Positions 20,682 to 29,452 of a DNA stretch of 39,527 bases are shown here, in pieces. This DNA is from Mycobacteriales bacterium (GTDB taxonomy: Bacteria > Actinomycetota > Actinomycetes > JAFAQI01 > DASSKL01). The first letter of the stretch is position 1. The number at the start of each line of letters is the position of its first letter. Made by a program: the position numbers and the translations under genes. The notes beneath the pieces are model-generated. The model made no database searches. It was given only the letters and a program-made list of their open reading frames with translations, and was not told the DNA's origin. The stretch lies in the NCBI GenBank assembly GCA_035690485.1, contig DASSKL010000012.1, positions 1-39,527 on the forward strand, written 5' to 3'.

Positions 20682-22628
20682 GTGAACGCGTTCATCGCCT
20701 ACACCGTCTTCGGGTTCGTCACCGGAGGCGCCTACGCGATCGCGGCCAGCGGGCTCGTGCTGACCTACACCACCTCGCGCATCTTCAACGTCGCCCACGG
20801 CGCCATCGGCATGGTCATGGCGTTCGTGTTCTGGCAGCTCGAGGTCAAGAGCGGGTTGCCGACCTGGCTGTCGGTCTTTCTCGTCATCTGCGTGATTGCG
20901 CCGCTGTTCGGCGCGCTCGTCGAGCGCTTCGCCATGCGGCGGTTAGCCGGCCAGGACGTCAGCGTCTCGCTCGTCGTCACGATCGGCCTGATGGTCCTGC
21001 TGATCGGGGTGGCGCAGCAGGTCTGGCCTCCCGCCGCCCGCACCGTGCCGGCCTTCTTCCCCAACTCCTACGTGCATCTCGGCTCCGCCACCATCACCGG
21101 CGACCAGATCCTCACGATTGCGCTGGCCGGCCTCGTCGCCGTGCTGCTGTACGTGCTGCTCAGCCGGGCGCGGGTCGGCGTCGCGATGCGCGCGGTCGTC
21201 GACAACACCGACCTCCTCGCCCTGCACGGCGCCCGGCCCAACCGGCTGTCCGGGTTGTCGTGGGCGATCGGCTCGTCGCTGGCGGCGCTGGCCGGCATCC
21301 TGCTCGTGACGACGATCGGCCTCGACTACTACGAGCTGACGCTGCTCGTCGTCAGCGCCTACGCCGCCGCCGTGCTCGGCCGTCTGCAGAACCTCACGTT
21401 GACCTTCGTCGGGGCTATCGTGCTCGGGCTCGCGCAGTCCTACGTGCAGGGCTACGTCCCGCTCAGCGGTGCGCTCAACGGTCTGCCGCCGGCGATCCCG
21501 GTGCTGTTCCTGTTCCTCATCGTCGTACTCCTGCCGCAGGCGCAGCTGCGGATCGGCCAGATCAAGGGCATCTCCTCGGTGCCGGTGCCCTCGGCGCGGC
21601 GTACGACGGGGTTCGGCATCGCCTTCGTCGTCGGTGTCGGCCTGATCTCGGCGGTCATGCTCGACGACGCGCAGACGTTCAACTTCGGCATCGGGCTGGC
21701 CTACGCGCTGATCGCGCTGTCGCTGGTGCCGCTGACCGGCTACGGCGGCTACCTGTCGCTGGCGCCGTTCACGTTCGCCGGCATCGGGGCCGTGGTCGTC
21801 GCCCGGATCTTCCCGCACGGCTCTCCGCTGGGCCTCGTCGTCGGCGCGCTCGCGGCTGCCGCCGTCGGCGCAGTGGTCTCGTTGCCTCTGTTGCGCCTGC
21901 GCGGTCTCTACCTCGCGCTCGGCACGATCGCGTTCGCCGACCTGATGGACAAGCTGGTCTTCCAGGCGAGCTGGGCGTTCGGCTACGGGGGCAGCCGGCC
22001 GGTGGACCGCATCGGGCTGTTCGGCATGCAGCTGAATTCCGAGCGCGACTACCTGCTGCTCATCGCGGTGGTGTTCGCGCTCGTCGCCGCCGGCGTGCTG
22101 GCCATCCGTCGCGGCCCCTACGGCCGGCTGCTGGTCGCCATGCGCGACAGTCCGGCCGCATGCGGCACCCTCGGCCTCGACCTCACTCGCACCCGCGTCC
22201 TGCTGTTCACGCTCTCGGCGGGCATCGCCGGGCTGGGCGGCACCCTCTACGCCGGCCTGCGGACGTCGACCGGTCCGGCCGACTTCACCTTGTTCTCGAG
22301 CCTGCCGCTGGTGCTGCTCGCCGTCGTCGGGGGCGTCACGTCGATCAGCGGGGTCGCTCTCGGCGGCATGCTGTGGATGCTCCTGCCGGTGCTGCAGAGC
22401 AAGTCGCAGAGCCTCGGTGGCCTGGTGTTCATGCTGATCGGCGCCGGAGCGCTGCTGCTCGGGCGCAACCCCAACGGCCTGGCCAGCTATGCCTTCCTCG
22501 CCGGTCGCTGGTTCGAGTCGCTGCTGCGCCGCGGCCGGCCGGGGCCGCCGGCGCTGGCGGAGGAGGAGACCGACGAGGGGTTCGCCTTCGCACACGGCGA
22601 GGGGGTGCAGCTCAGTGGCTCTTCTTGA
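20682..22628 (+). CDS. Branched-chain-type ABC permease, LivH-LivM fusion
   Basis: This 648-residue protein fuses both permease subunits in one chain. The N-terminal half (about 1-290) is LivH-like, starting FIAYTVFGFVTGGAYAIAASGLVLTYTTSRIFNVAHGA. The second half (from about 305) is LivM-like, with YALIALSLVPLTGYGGYLSLAP and the coupling segment AMRDSPAACGTLGLDLTRTRVLLF. It should form the whole membrane channel by itself. GTG 20682 lies four bases after the lipoprotein stop. The C-terminus has an acidic tail (EEETDEGFAFAHGEG) that overlaps the next gene. Such fusions are found in actinobacterial transporters of this class. Confidence 0.92.
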   Translation: MNAFIAYTVFGFVTGGAYAIAASGLVLTYTTSRIFNVAHGAIGMVMAFVFWQLEVKSGLPTWLSVFLVICVIAPLFGALVERFAMRRLAGQDVSVSLVVTIGLMVLLIGVAQQVWPPAARTVPAFFPNSYVHLGSATITGDQILTIALAGLVAVLLYVLLSRARVGVAMRAVVDNTDLLALHGARPNRLSGLSWAIGSSLAALAGILLVTTIGLDYYELTLLVVSAYAAAVLGRLQNLTLTFVGAIVLGLAQSYVQGYVPLSGALNGLPPAIPVLFLFLIVVLLPQAQLRIGQIKGISSVPVPSARRTTGFGIAFVVGVGLISAVMLDDAQTFNFGIGLAYALIALSLVPLTGYGGYLSLAPFTFAGIGAVVVARIFPHGSPLGLVVGALAAAAVGAVVSLPLLRLRGLYLALGTIAFADLMDKLVFQASWAFGYGGSRPVDRIGLFGMQLNSERDYLLLIAVVFALVAAGVLAIRRGPYGRLLVAMRDSPAACGTLGLDLTRTRVLLFTLSAGIAGLGGTLYAGLRTSTGPADFTLFSSLPLVLLAVVGGVTSISGVALGGMLWMLLPVLQSKSQSLGGLVFMLIGAGALLLGRNPNGLASYAFLAGRWFESLLRRGRPGPPALAEEETDEGFAFAHGEGVQLSGSS

Positions 22629-23397
22629 GGTCGACAACGTGGTCGTCCGCTTCGGCGGGGTGACCGCGGTCGACCGCGCGACGTTCACGGCGGAGGCCGG
22701 CGACGTGACGGGCCTGATCGGGCCGAACGGCGCCGGCAAGACGACGTTGTTCAACGTCATCACCGGCCTGCAGTCGCCGGGTGCGGGTGTCGTCCGCTTC
22801 GACGGATCCGACATCACCGGCTACACGACGCACCAGCGCGCACGCCTGGGCATCGCGCGCACGTTCCAGCGGCTCGAGGCGTTCGGCTCGCTGTCGGTCT
22901 GGGACAACGTGCTCACCGCCGCGGAGATCCACCGGCGCTGGCAGCGCGACGCAGGTGACCCCAGGCACGTCACGGCCGACCTCGTCGAGCGTGTCGGCAT
23001 CGCCGGGTTCTCCCACCAGCGGGCCGACTCCGTGCCCACCGGCACGGCGCGACTGCTCGAGCTGGCCCGAGCGCTCGCCATCGAGCCCCGGCTGCTGCTC
23101 CTCGACGAGCCGTCGTCGGGGCTCGGGGAGAGCGAGACCGAGACGTTCGGCGACCTGCTGCGGGTGCTCGCACTGGACGGGCGGGCGGTCCTCATGGTCG
23201 AGCACGACATGGATCTCGTGATGCGGGTATGCGACGTCATCCACGTGCTCGACTTCGGGCAGGTCATCGCGACTGGCACCCCGGCCGAGATCCGGGCTAA
23301 CCCGAAGGTGATGCAGGCGTATCTCGGGACCTACGCCGACGTTGTCACCTCTGCGGAGCAGGTCGAGAGCGAGGAGGTCGAGGCACCCCGTGGCTGA
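22615..23397 (+). CDS. ABC transporter ATP-binding protein (LivG-like)
   Basis: This 260-residue ATPase has Walker A GPNGAGKTT, Walker B LLLLDEPSSG and the switch histidine in MVEHDMD. The LivG traits GIARTFQRLEAF and GTPAEIRANPKVMQAYLG are present. The ABC signature is VPTGTARLLELARALA, which departs from LSGGQ; this form is usual in actinobacterial LivG relatives. GTG 22615 overlaps the permease by 14 bases. It pairs with the LivF-like ATPase that follows. Confidence 0.93.
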   Translation: MALLEVDNVVVRFGGVTAVDRATFTAEAGDVTGLIGPNGAGKTTLFNVITGLQSPGAGVVRFDGSDITGYTTHQRARLGIARTFQRLEAFGSLSVWDNVLTAAEIHRRWQRDAGDPRHVTADLVERVGIAGFSHQRADSVPTGTARLLELARALAIEPRLLLLDEPSSGLGESETETFGDLLRVLALDGRAVLMVEHDMDLVMRVCDVIHVLDFGQVIATGTPAEIRANPKVMQAYLGTYADVVTSAEQVESEEVEAPRG

Positions 23398-24097
23398 CCC
23401 CATCCTCGAGATCCTGGACGTGCGCGCGGCCTACGGCCGCATCGAGGTGCTGCACGGCGTCGACCTGACGGTCCCGCGCGGGTCCGTGGTGGCATTGCTC
23501 GGCCCCAACGGGGCGGGCAAGACGACACTGCTCAAGGTCATCAGCGGGCTGATGCGCCCGACCGCGGGACACGTCCACCTCGCCGGCGTACACGTCAACG
23601 ACGCCGGACCCGACGACCTCGCCCGCGCGGGGTTGTGCACGATCCCCGAGGGGCGCGGCATCTTCCCGAACCTCACCGTGCGCGACAACCTTCGGCTGGT
23701 GGCCTACGCCGGCGGCAGCGAGGCCAACGTCTTCGACACGGCCTACTCCTACTTCCCGCGGCTCGGGGAGCGGCGTAACCAGGTCGCCGGCACGCTGTCC
23801 GGCGGCGAGCAGCAGATGCTGGCGATGGCCCGCGCGCTCGCGAGCAGCCCCGGGCTGCTCCTGCTCGACGAGCTGTCGATGGGACTCGCGCCCCTGATCG
23901 TGGAGCAGCTCTACTCCGTGGTGGCCCAGATCGCCGAGGCAGGGGTTTCGGTGCTCGTCGTCGAACAGTTCGCTGCAATGGCGCTCGGTGTCGCGGAGTA
24001 CGCCGCCGTCATGCAGGGCGGTCGCATCACCGCCGTCGGTCAGCCCGACGACATCGGTGATGCGCTGTCGCGTGCCTACCTCGGGGGAGCGGCATGA
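23390..24097 (+). CDS. ABC transporter ATP-binding protein (LivF-like)
   Basis: This 235-residue ATPase has Walker A GPNGAGKTT, a canonical signature LSGGEQQMLAMARAL and Walker B LLLLDELSMGLAP. The LivF-type segment CTIPEGRGIFPNLTVRDNL is also present. GTG 23390 overlaps the LivG gene by eight bases. Its stop overlaps the ATG of the next, unknown gene (ATGA), so that protein is made together with the transporter. Confidence 0.94.
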   Translation: MADPILEILDVRAAYGRIEVLHGVDLTVPRGSVVALLGPNGAGKTTLLKVISGLMRPTAGHVHLAGVHVNDAGPDDLARAGLCTIPEGRGIFPNLTVRDNLRLVAYAGGSEANVFDTAYSYFPRLGERRNQVAGTLSGGEQQMLAMARALASSPGLLLLDELSMGLAPLIVEQLYSVVAQIAEAGVSVLVVEQFAAMALGVAEYAAVMQGGRITAVGQPDDIGDALSRAYLGGAA

Positions 24098-25575
24098 GGG
24101 TGCGAATGCTGGCCGCGGCCGGCCTGCTGATCGTCGGCGCAGGCATGCCGCTCGTGGGCGCGGCCTACGCCGACAGCGGGTCCGACGGCGGGTCCGGCAC
24201 CGGCGCCGCGATCGGCGGCTACACCGCCGACACCAGCTCGACGCCGGTGTCCGTGCAGGTCTACGAGCCGGTCATCCCGCTGCCGGTGCAGCCGGGCAAG
24301 CCTCAGGGCGAGCTCGACCTGTCGTTCACCAACGTGAGCAGCAGCACCGGCCCGTCGAACGTCGCGACCGCCAGCAGCCTCTGGCCCGGTGCGGGTCTCG
24401 GCGACGGCTTCACGACGCTCACCCAGACCTTCGGGCTGGGCGCCGCCGACTACCCGGTCAAGGCCCAGGCGTCCTACCCGGGCGGCCCGCCCTCCTCGAC
24501 CCAGGGCGCCCCGCCGGTCGCGACGATGGCCAGCACCGCCGACGAAAAGAGCGCCACCGCGGCAGCGACCGTGGCCGACCTGCTGCCCGCGGGCAACGCG
24601 CTGGTCGACGCCGGCCAGATCTCCTCGCGAAGCGCCACCACAGTCGCCGACGACAAGGTGAGTGCGGCGACGACCTCGCTCGCCCAGGACCTGTCGCTCG
24701 CCGGTGGCCTGATCGATATCGCGACCGTGCGCACCGCCGCGACGCTGACGAGCACGGCGGCCGACTCGTCGTCGACCGGGGCGCTCGCGATCACGGGGCT
24801 GAGCATCGCCGGGTTCCAGTTCTCCGTGGACCAGGACGGGGTGCACGCCAGCGGGCAGGGCCAGTCGTTGCCCAAGCTGCCCATCCCCGGGCTGCCGACC
24901 CAGCCGGTCGACGCGCTCAAGGCGATGGGCATCACGTTCAGCGGACCGACGGTCGAGAAGCACGTCGCGGGTACGACCGCGACCTACCAGGCGCGGGCTC
25001 TCGAGATCTCGATCGACACCGTGCCGCTCAAGAACGCGCTGGAGAGCCTGACGCACTACCAGGACACCTACCAGCAGCTGGTGGGTTCGCTGCCCGATCA
25101 GCTTCAGCAGGTGGTCAACAACCCGCAGGTGCCTTCCCTGGTCGAGCTCGGCCCGCGCATCGTCTACGACCTGGGGCTGGTCACCGCCAAGACCACCGCG
25201 TCCGCGCAGTACACCTATAACTTCCCGACGCTGCCGGTCCCGGGGCCGCCGGTGAGCGCGTCGCTCGGCGGCACCGGGCTGCCGGCTCTGCCGGGGTCGT
25301 CGATGGGTGACCTTGGTGGGGTGACCGGCCCGGCGCCGTCGGTCGCGCCGTCCGACCAGGGACCGGTCGTCGCCGGCGGTGCGCAGAAGGCCAGCGCTCT
25401 CGCGTCGCCGTTCGACGGCCTGCCCGCCTGGACCGTGCTCGTCGCGCTCGCGGCGGCTGCTGCGATCGGGTGGGGCCTGCGCCGGCTGGCGATGATGGCG
25501 GGCATGCTGCCGGCGGGCGGGGCGGCCTGCCGGCTCGGTGCCGGCAGCGGCGTACCGAACCTGCGGGAGGGATGA
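24094..25575 (+). CDS. Exported protein with C-terminal membrane anchor, transporter-linked, unknown function
   Basis: This 493-residue protein starts with a signal peptide (cleavage likely after VGAAYA). A long Ala/Ser/Thr/Pro-rich extracellular region follows, then a membrane helix at about 447-467 (WTVLVALAAAAAIGWGLRRL) and a short basic tail. The segment LAGGLIDIATVRTAATLTS followed by GLSIAGFQFSVDQDGVHASG is reminiscent of beta-rich surface domains of the choice-of-anchor P kind, but this is a weak impression. ATG 24094 overlaps the LivF stop. Co-translation suggests an accessory role with the ABC importer, for example substrate capture at the cell envelope; this is inference. Confidence 0.8.
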   Translation: MRVRMLAAAGLLIVGAGMPLVGAAYADSGSDGGSGTGAAIGGYTADTSSTPVSVQVYEPVIPLPVQPGKPQGELDLSFTNVSSSTGPSNVATASSLWPGAGLGDGFTTLTQTFGLGAADYPVKAQASYPGGPPSSTQGAPPVATMASTADEKSATAAATVADLLPAGNALVDAGQISSRSATTVADDKVSAATTSLAQDLSLAGGLIDIATVRTAATLTSTAADSSSTGALAITGLSIAGFQFSVDQDGVHASGQGQSLPKLPIPGLPTQPVDALKAMGITFSGPTVEKHVAGTTATYQARALEISIDTVPLKNALESLTHYQDTYQQLVGSLPDQLQQVVNNPQVPSLVELGPRIVYDLGLVTAKTTASAQYTYNFPTLPVPGPPVSASLGGTGLPALPGSSMGDLGGVTGPAPSVAPSDQGPVVAGGAQKASALASPFDGLPAWTVLVALAAAAAIGWGLRRLAMMAGMLPAGGAACRLGAGSGVPNLREG

Positions 25576-26120
25576 TGGCGTTCACCAGCGCGATCGTGCG
25601 TCGGATCCGCCCGACCTTGGCCGATCCCGACCGGGCCGAGCCCGGCGCGCGTCACCGCGACAGCGCGCTCTCCGTCCAGCGGGTGCTCTTCGGGCTGACG
25701 CTCGTTGGTGGCATCCTGCTGCCGGCCGGCATCGCCGTGATCGTGCTCGGTTGGTACGGCGCCGCGCACACGCCCTACACGTTCGAGCAGAACTCCTACC
25801 TGATCTCCGGCGGGCTGCTCGGTCTAGGGCTCGTCCTCGTCGGCGGTTTCCTCTACTTCGGGGCGTGGATCGCCCGGCTTGCGGAGAACCAGCGTTCGCA
25901 CAACGAGCAGCTGCTCGCCGCCATCCAGCGGCTCCCGCTCGCCGCCCAGCAGGCCGAGACGGTCCGCGCGGCGACGTTCGTCGCGACCCCGACAGGCACG
26001 ATGCTGCACCGGCCGGACTGCGCGATCGTGCTCGGGCGCTCCGACGTCCGAGAGGTGCCCGACGACCCGCGGTTCAAGTCGTGCCGGCTGTGCGACCCGC
26101 GCGGAGAGGCACAGGCCTGA
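25572..26120 (+). CDS. Two-helix membrane protein with C-terminal Cys/His motif, unknown function
   Basis: This 182-residue protein has two membrane helices at about 38-62 and 75-98, a helical segment rich in Q and E, and a C-terminal domain with HRPDCAIVLGR and FKSCRLCDPR. The cysteines and histidine could bind metal. ATG 25572 overlaps the previous stop (ATGATG), with GGGAGGG just upstream, so it closes the transporter operon. The GTM.HRPDCAIV segment resembles small domains seen at the ends of other actinobacterial membrane proteins, but the function is unknown. Confidence 0.8.
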   Translation: MMAFTSAIVRRIRPTLADPDRAEPGARHRDSALSVQRVLFGLTLVGGILLPAGIAVIVLGWYGAAHTPYTFEQNSYLISGGLLGLGLVLVGGFLYFGAWIARLAENQRSHNEQLLAAIQRLPLAAQQAETVRAATFVATPTGTMLHRPDCAIVLGRSDVREVPDDPRFKSCRLCDPRGEAQA

Positions 26121-26130
26121 TCATCGTGTC

Positions 26131-26901
26131 GTGACCGTCGACGGCGACCTGGTGGCGCGACTGCGTGCCGCCGGCTGCGTCTTTGCCGGAGACGAGGCGC
26201 GGTTGCTGCTGGGTGAAGCAGCCTCTCCGTCGGAGCTGGCAGCGCTGCTCGCGCGCCGCGAGTCCGGTGAGCCGTTGGAGCAGGTGCTCGGCTGGGTCGA
26301 GTTCTGCGGTCGTCGCGTGCACGTCGCCCCGGGTGTCTTCGTGCCGCGTCGGCGTACGGAGTGGTTGGTGTCGTGCGCCGCCGCCGTCACGCCGGCCGGC
26401 GCGGTCCTCGTCGAGCTGTGCTGCGGTGTCGGCGCGGTGGCGCGGGTCCTGGGCGAGGCGACCCGTTGCCGGGAGCTGCATGCGGCCGACATCGACCCGA
26501 TCGCCGTGGCTTGCGCGAAGCGCAACCTGGATTCCGTCGGCGGTGAGGTGTGGTGCGGGGACCTGTATGACGCGTTGCCGGGTCGCCTGCGCGGCCGCAT
26601 CGACGTGCTCGTGGCGAATGCGCCGTACGTCCCGTCAAGCGACGTTTCGTCGATGCCGCGAGAGGCGCGCGAGCACGAGCCGTTGCACGCTCTGGACGGT
26701 GGGTCGGACGGGGTCGACGTTCAGCGACGCATCGCCTCGGCGGCCGGCGATTGGCTCTCACCGCGCGGGCACCTTCTTGTCGAGACCAGCGGTCGGCAGG
26801 GGCCGCTGACCGTCGCGGCGTTCCGGGCGGGCGGGCTGGCCGCGCGGGTCGAGCGCGACGAGGAGCTCGACGCCACCGTCGTCATCGGCTCGCACTTGTG
26901 A
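26131..26901 (+). CDS. PrmC/HemK-related protein N5-glutamine methyltransferase, substrate unknown
   Basis: This 256-residue SAM-dependent methyltransferase has an N-terminal helical domain, the block RESGEPLEQVLGWVEFCGRRVHVAPGVFVPRRRTEWLV, SAM motif I LVELCCGVGAV and the motif VANAPYVPSSD. PrmC itself has NPPY; the NAPY form with VPRRR marks a related actinobacterial family of unknown substrate. It is therefore unlikely to be the release-factor methyltransferase itself. GTG 26131 starts 11 bases after the transporter operon, so it could be read through from it. Confidence 0.82.
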   Translation: MTVDGDLVARLRAAGCVFAGDEARLLLGEAASPSELAALLARRESGEPLEQVLGWVEFCGRRVHVAPGVFVPRRRTEWLVSCAAAVTPAGAVLVELCCGVGAVARVLGEATRCRELHAADIDPIAVACAKRNLDSVGGEVWCGDLYDALPGRLRGRIDVLVANAPYVPSSDVSSMPREAREHEPLHALDGGSDGVDVQRRIASAAGDWLSPRGHLLVETSGRQGPLTVAAFRAGGLAARVERDEELDATVVIGSHL

Positions 26902-26927
26902 CCCGGTCCGGTGAAACACTGGTGCGC

Positions 26928-27422
26928 ATGCTTGAACCCATCGCGACCCGGCCCCACATGCCCGGCTACGGCACGCTGCCGGCCGACCAGGGGAGTGGTC
27001 TGCTGCCGTGGTCGTGGGCGGTCGATCGGCTGACCCGTTCACATGACTACTGGGTCGCCACGGTGCGTCCCGACGGAGCGCCGCACGTCATGCCGGTGTG
27101 GGGCGTCTGGCTCGACGACGCGGTGTGGTTCAGCTCGGCCCTGTCTTCTCGCAAGGCCCGCAACCTCGCGACAAATGCTCGATGCAGCGTGGCGACTGAC
27201 GACGCGCACGAACCGGTCGTGCTGGAGGGCCACGCCGATCAAGTGAGCGAGCACAACGCGATGCAGCGCTTCACCGACGCGGTCAATGCGAAGTACGACG
27301 CGACGATCTCGCTCGAGTTCTACGCCGGGAGCGGCAACGGGGTCTGGCGGGTGCCACCCGGCACGGCCTTCGCGCTCACCGAGGACGACTTCACCGGCTC
27401 ACCGACGCGATGGAGGTTCTGA
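26928..27422 (+). CDS. Pyridoxamine 5'-phosphate oxidase family protein
   Basis: This 164-residue split-barrel protein has the pattern WAVDRLTRSHDYWVATVRPDGAPHVMPVWGVWLDDAVWFSS. That pattern is typical of actinobacterial PPOX-class proteins, many of which bind F420 or FMN. R-KARNLATNARCSVAT is the usual phosphate-contact region. The substrate is unknown. ATG 26928 lies 26 bases after the methyltransferase. It is not preceded by a DosR-like box, unlike the small PPOX protein at 12655. Confidence 0.83.
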   Translation: MLEPIATRPHMPGYGTLPADQGSGLLPWSWAVDRLTRSHDYWVATVRPDGAPHVMPVWGVWLDDAVWFSSALSSRKARNLATNARCSVATDDAHEPVVLEGHADQVSEHNAMQRFTDAVNAKYDATISLEFYAGSGNGVWRVPPGTAFALTEDDFTGSPTRWRF

Positions 27423-27455
27423 AGGAGAGACTCATCCGACGGCGAATCCTCTGGC

Positions 27456-28781
27456 GTGGCGTCGTACGAGATCTCTCGCCGCGGCCTGCTCAAGGGCATG
27501 GCCGCCACCAGTGCGCTGTGGGCCCTTCCGGCCTACGCCGGGATGAGCAGGCATACGTCGGGGCCGCCGCTGCGCAAGCCCGGTAGCCGGCCGTTTGCCA
27601 ACGTGCCGGCGGGCACCGACATGCTGCCTCAGATCGAGCACATCGTCGTCGTGATGATGGAGAACCACTCCTTCGACAACTACTTCGGCATGCTCGGCCG
27701 CGGTGACGGGTTCACCCTCGACCGGCGGGGGCAGCCGACCGCGGTCAACGACGACAGCAGTGGAAATCCGGTGCGGGCCTATCACGCGCCGAGTACCTGC
27801 CAGTCGCACTACGACGTCAGCCAGAGCTGGACGGCGAGCCACACCGCCTGGGACTACGGGCGCATGGACGGCTTCGTGCGCGGGTCGAGCCGTGACGCGA
27901 TGGCCTACTGGACCGGCGCGGACCTGCCCTACTACTACGACCTGGGCCGCACGTTCGTGCTCTGCGATCGCTACTTCGCCTCGACGATGGCTCAGACCTA
28001 TCCCAACCGCCGGTTCCTCATGGCGGCCACCGCGCTGGGTCAGGTGAGCGATCCGCTGCCGAGCCCCACCGACCCGGCGCCGCCCAACGGCACGATCTTC
28101 GACCGGCTCAACGCCTACGGCATCTCGTGGAAGAACTACTTCGTCGACCTCGCGACCTGCATGCTGTTTCCCTCGGTGCCGGAGAGCAACCCGCAGCACC
28201 TCGCGCCGACCGCGCAGTTCTTCGTCGACGCAGCCGCGGGCACGCTGCCCGGGTTCTGCATCGTCGACACCGAGTTCAACCAGGCGTCGGAGGAGAACCC
28301 GCAGGACATCCAGACAGGTGAGGAGTTCGCGGCTCGGGTCATCAACGCCGCGATGACCGGGGCCGCCTGGGACAAGACCTTGCTGATCTGGACCTACGAC
28401 GAGCACGGCGGCTACTACGACCACGTGCGGCCGCCGCGCGCGGTGCCTCCCGACGGGATCCCGCCGCAGGTCACGCAGACCTACGGCGACCTCTACTCCT
28501 ACTACGGCCTGCGCGTCCCCACCGTCGTGGTGTCGCCCTATGCGCGCAAGGACTACGTCTCGCACGTCGTCCACGACCACACGTCGATCCTCAAGCTGGT
28601 CGAGACGAAGTGGAACCTGCCGGCGCTCACCTACCGCGACGCCAACGCGAGCAACCTGCTCGACACGCTCGACCTGCGCGGTCGGCCGGCGTTCCTCGAC
28701 CCGCCGACGCTCGCCGACCCCGCCGCACCGACGGGCGCGATCGCCTGTTACGCCAGCGACCCGACCGTGCCTGGCGCGTAG
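27456..28781 (+). CDS. Tat-exported phospholipase C-like phosphoesterase (PF04185)
   Basis: This 441-residue enzyme belongs to the phospholipase C/acid phosphatase superfamily. The Tat leader has SRRGLLKG followed by a hydrophobic stretch ending ALPAYAG. Family blocks are VVVMMENHSFDNYFG (metal and nucleophile region), SWTASHTAWDYGRMDGF, LIWTYDEHGGYYDHVRPP, and HVVHDHTSILKLVETKWNLP near the C-terminus. The length is shorter than mycobacterial PlcA-C (about 510), and no C-terminal DUF756 repeats are visible, closer to AcpA-type or short phospholipase C. It acts outside the membrane on phosphoesters; head-group preference is unknown. Start GTG 27456. Confidence 0.9.
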   Translation: MASYEISRRGLLKGMAATSALWALPAYAGMSRHTSGPPLRKPGSRPFANVPAGTDMLPQIEHIVVVMMENHSFDNYFGMLGRGDGFTLDRRGQPTAVNDDSSGNPVRAYHAPSTCQSHYDVSQSWTASHTAWDYGRMDGFVRGSSRDAMAYWTGADLPYYYDLGRTFVLCDRYFASTMAQTYPNRRFLMAATALGQVSDPLPSPTDPAPPNGTIFDRLNAYGISWKNYFVDLATCMLFPSVPESNPQHLAPTAQFFVDAAAGTLPGFCIVDTEFNQASEENPQDIQTGEEFAARVINAAMTGAAWDKTLLIWTYDEHGGYYDHVRPPRAVPPDGIPPQVTQTYGDLYSYYGLRVPTVVVSPYARKDYVSHVVHDHTSILKLVETKWNLPALTYRDANASNLLDTLDLRGRPAFLDPPTLADPAAPTGAIACYASDPTVPGA

Positions 28782-28819
28782 CCGTAGCCAAGAGCCCTCG
28801 CGCGCAGCATCATCGCGCC

Positions 28820-29437
28820 ATGGGCTTCTACGACGACCGCGTGCTGCCGCACTTCATCAACGCGGCGATGAACAACAAGCACCTTCGGGACATTCGCGCG
28901 CGGGTCTGCGGCGACTTGAAGGGCGACGTCGTCGAGATCGGATTCGGGACCGGCCACAACCTGCCGTTCCTGCCCGCCGGCGTCGCGACCGTGCGGGCGG
29001 TCGAGCCGTCGCAACGGTCGGTGCGGTTGGCTGCATCTCGGATGGCGGCGACGCGCGCTGCCGTCGAGGTGGTCGGTCTCGACGGTCAACGGCTCGAGGT
29101 CGACGACGCCTCGGCGGATGCGGTGCTGTGCACGTGGAGCCTCTGCACGATCCCCGATCCGGTCGCTGCCGTGAAGGAGATGCGGCGCGTCCTTCGGCCG
29201 GGCGGCACGTTGCACTTCGCCGAGCACGGTCGCTCGCCGGATACCGCCGTACGCCGGTGGCAGGACCGGCTCAACGGCCTCCAGCGGAAGATCGCCGGGG
29301 GCTGCAACCTCAACCGCGACATTCCCGCCATCATCCGCGAGGGTGGCTTCGACATCGGCAGGCTGGAGACGTTCTACAACCAGGGGACGCCGAAGTTCAT
29401 CGGTTACACGTACGAGGGCACGGCTTCAGCCGGCTGA
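28820..29437 (+). CDS. Class I SAM-dependent methyltransferase
   Basis: This 205-residue methyltransferase has motif I VVEIGFGTGHNLPFLP, an acidic motif II (AVEPSQRSVRLA) and the post-I block ADAVLCTWSLCTIPDPVAAVKEMRRVLRPGG, followed by LHFAEHG. It resembles the UbiE/phosphatidylethanolamine methyltransferase-like group (FAEHG..PD..V..WQ...N). ATG 28820 lies 38 bases after the phosphoesterase gene. A role in lipid head-group methylation next to a phospholipase-like gene is possible but speculative. Confidence 0.88.
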   Translation: MGFYDDRVLPHFINAAMNNKHLRDIRARVCGDLKGDVVEIGFGTGHNLPFLPAGVATVRAVEPSQRSVRLAASRMAATRAAVEVVGLDGQRLEVDDASADAVLCTWSLCTIPDPVAAVKEMRRVLRPGGTLHFAEHGRSPDTAVRRWQDRLNGLQRKIAGGCNLNRDIPAIIREGGFDIGRLETFYNQGTPKFIGYTYEGTASAG

Positions 29438-29452
29438 GCAGTTGTGGCCGCT

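Noticed and set aside
22615-23397. LivG signature VPTGTAR seen as a loss of ABC function
   Set aside because: Walker A, Walker B and the switch histidine are intact and this form of signature is usual in actinobacterial LivG relatives.
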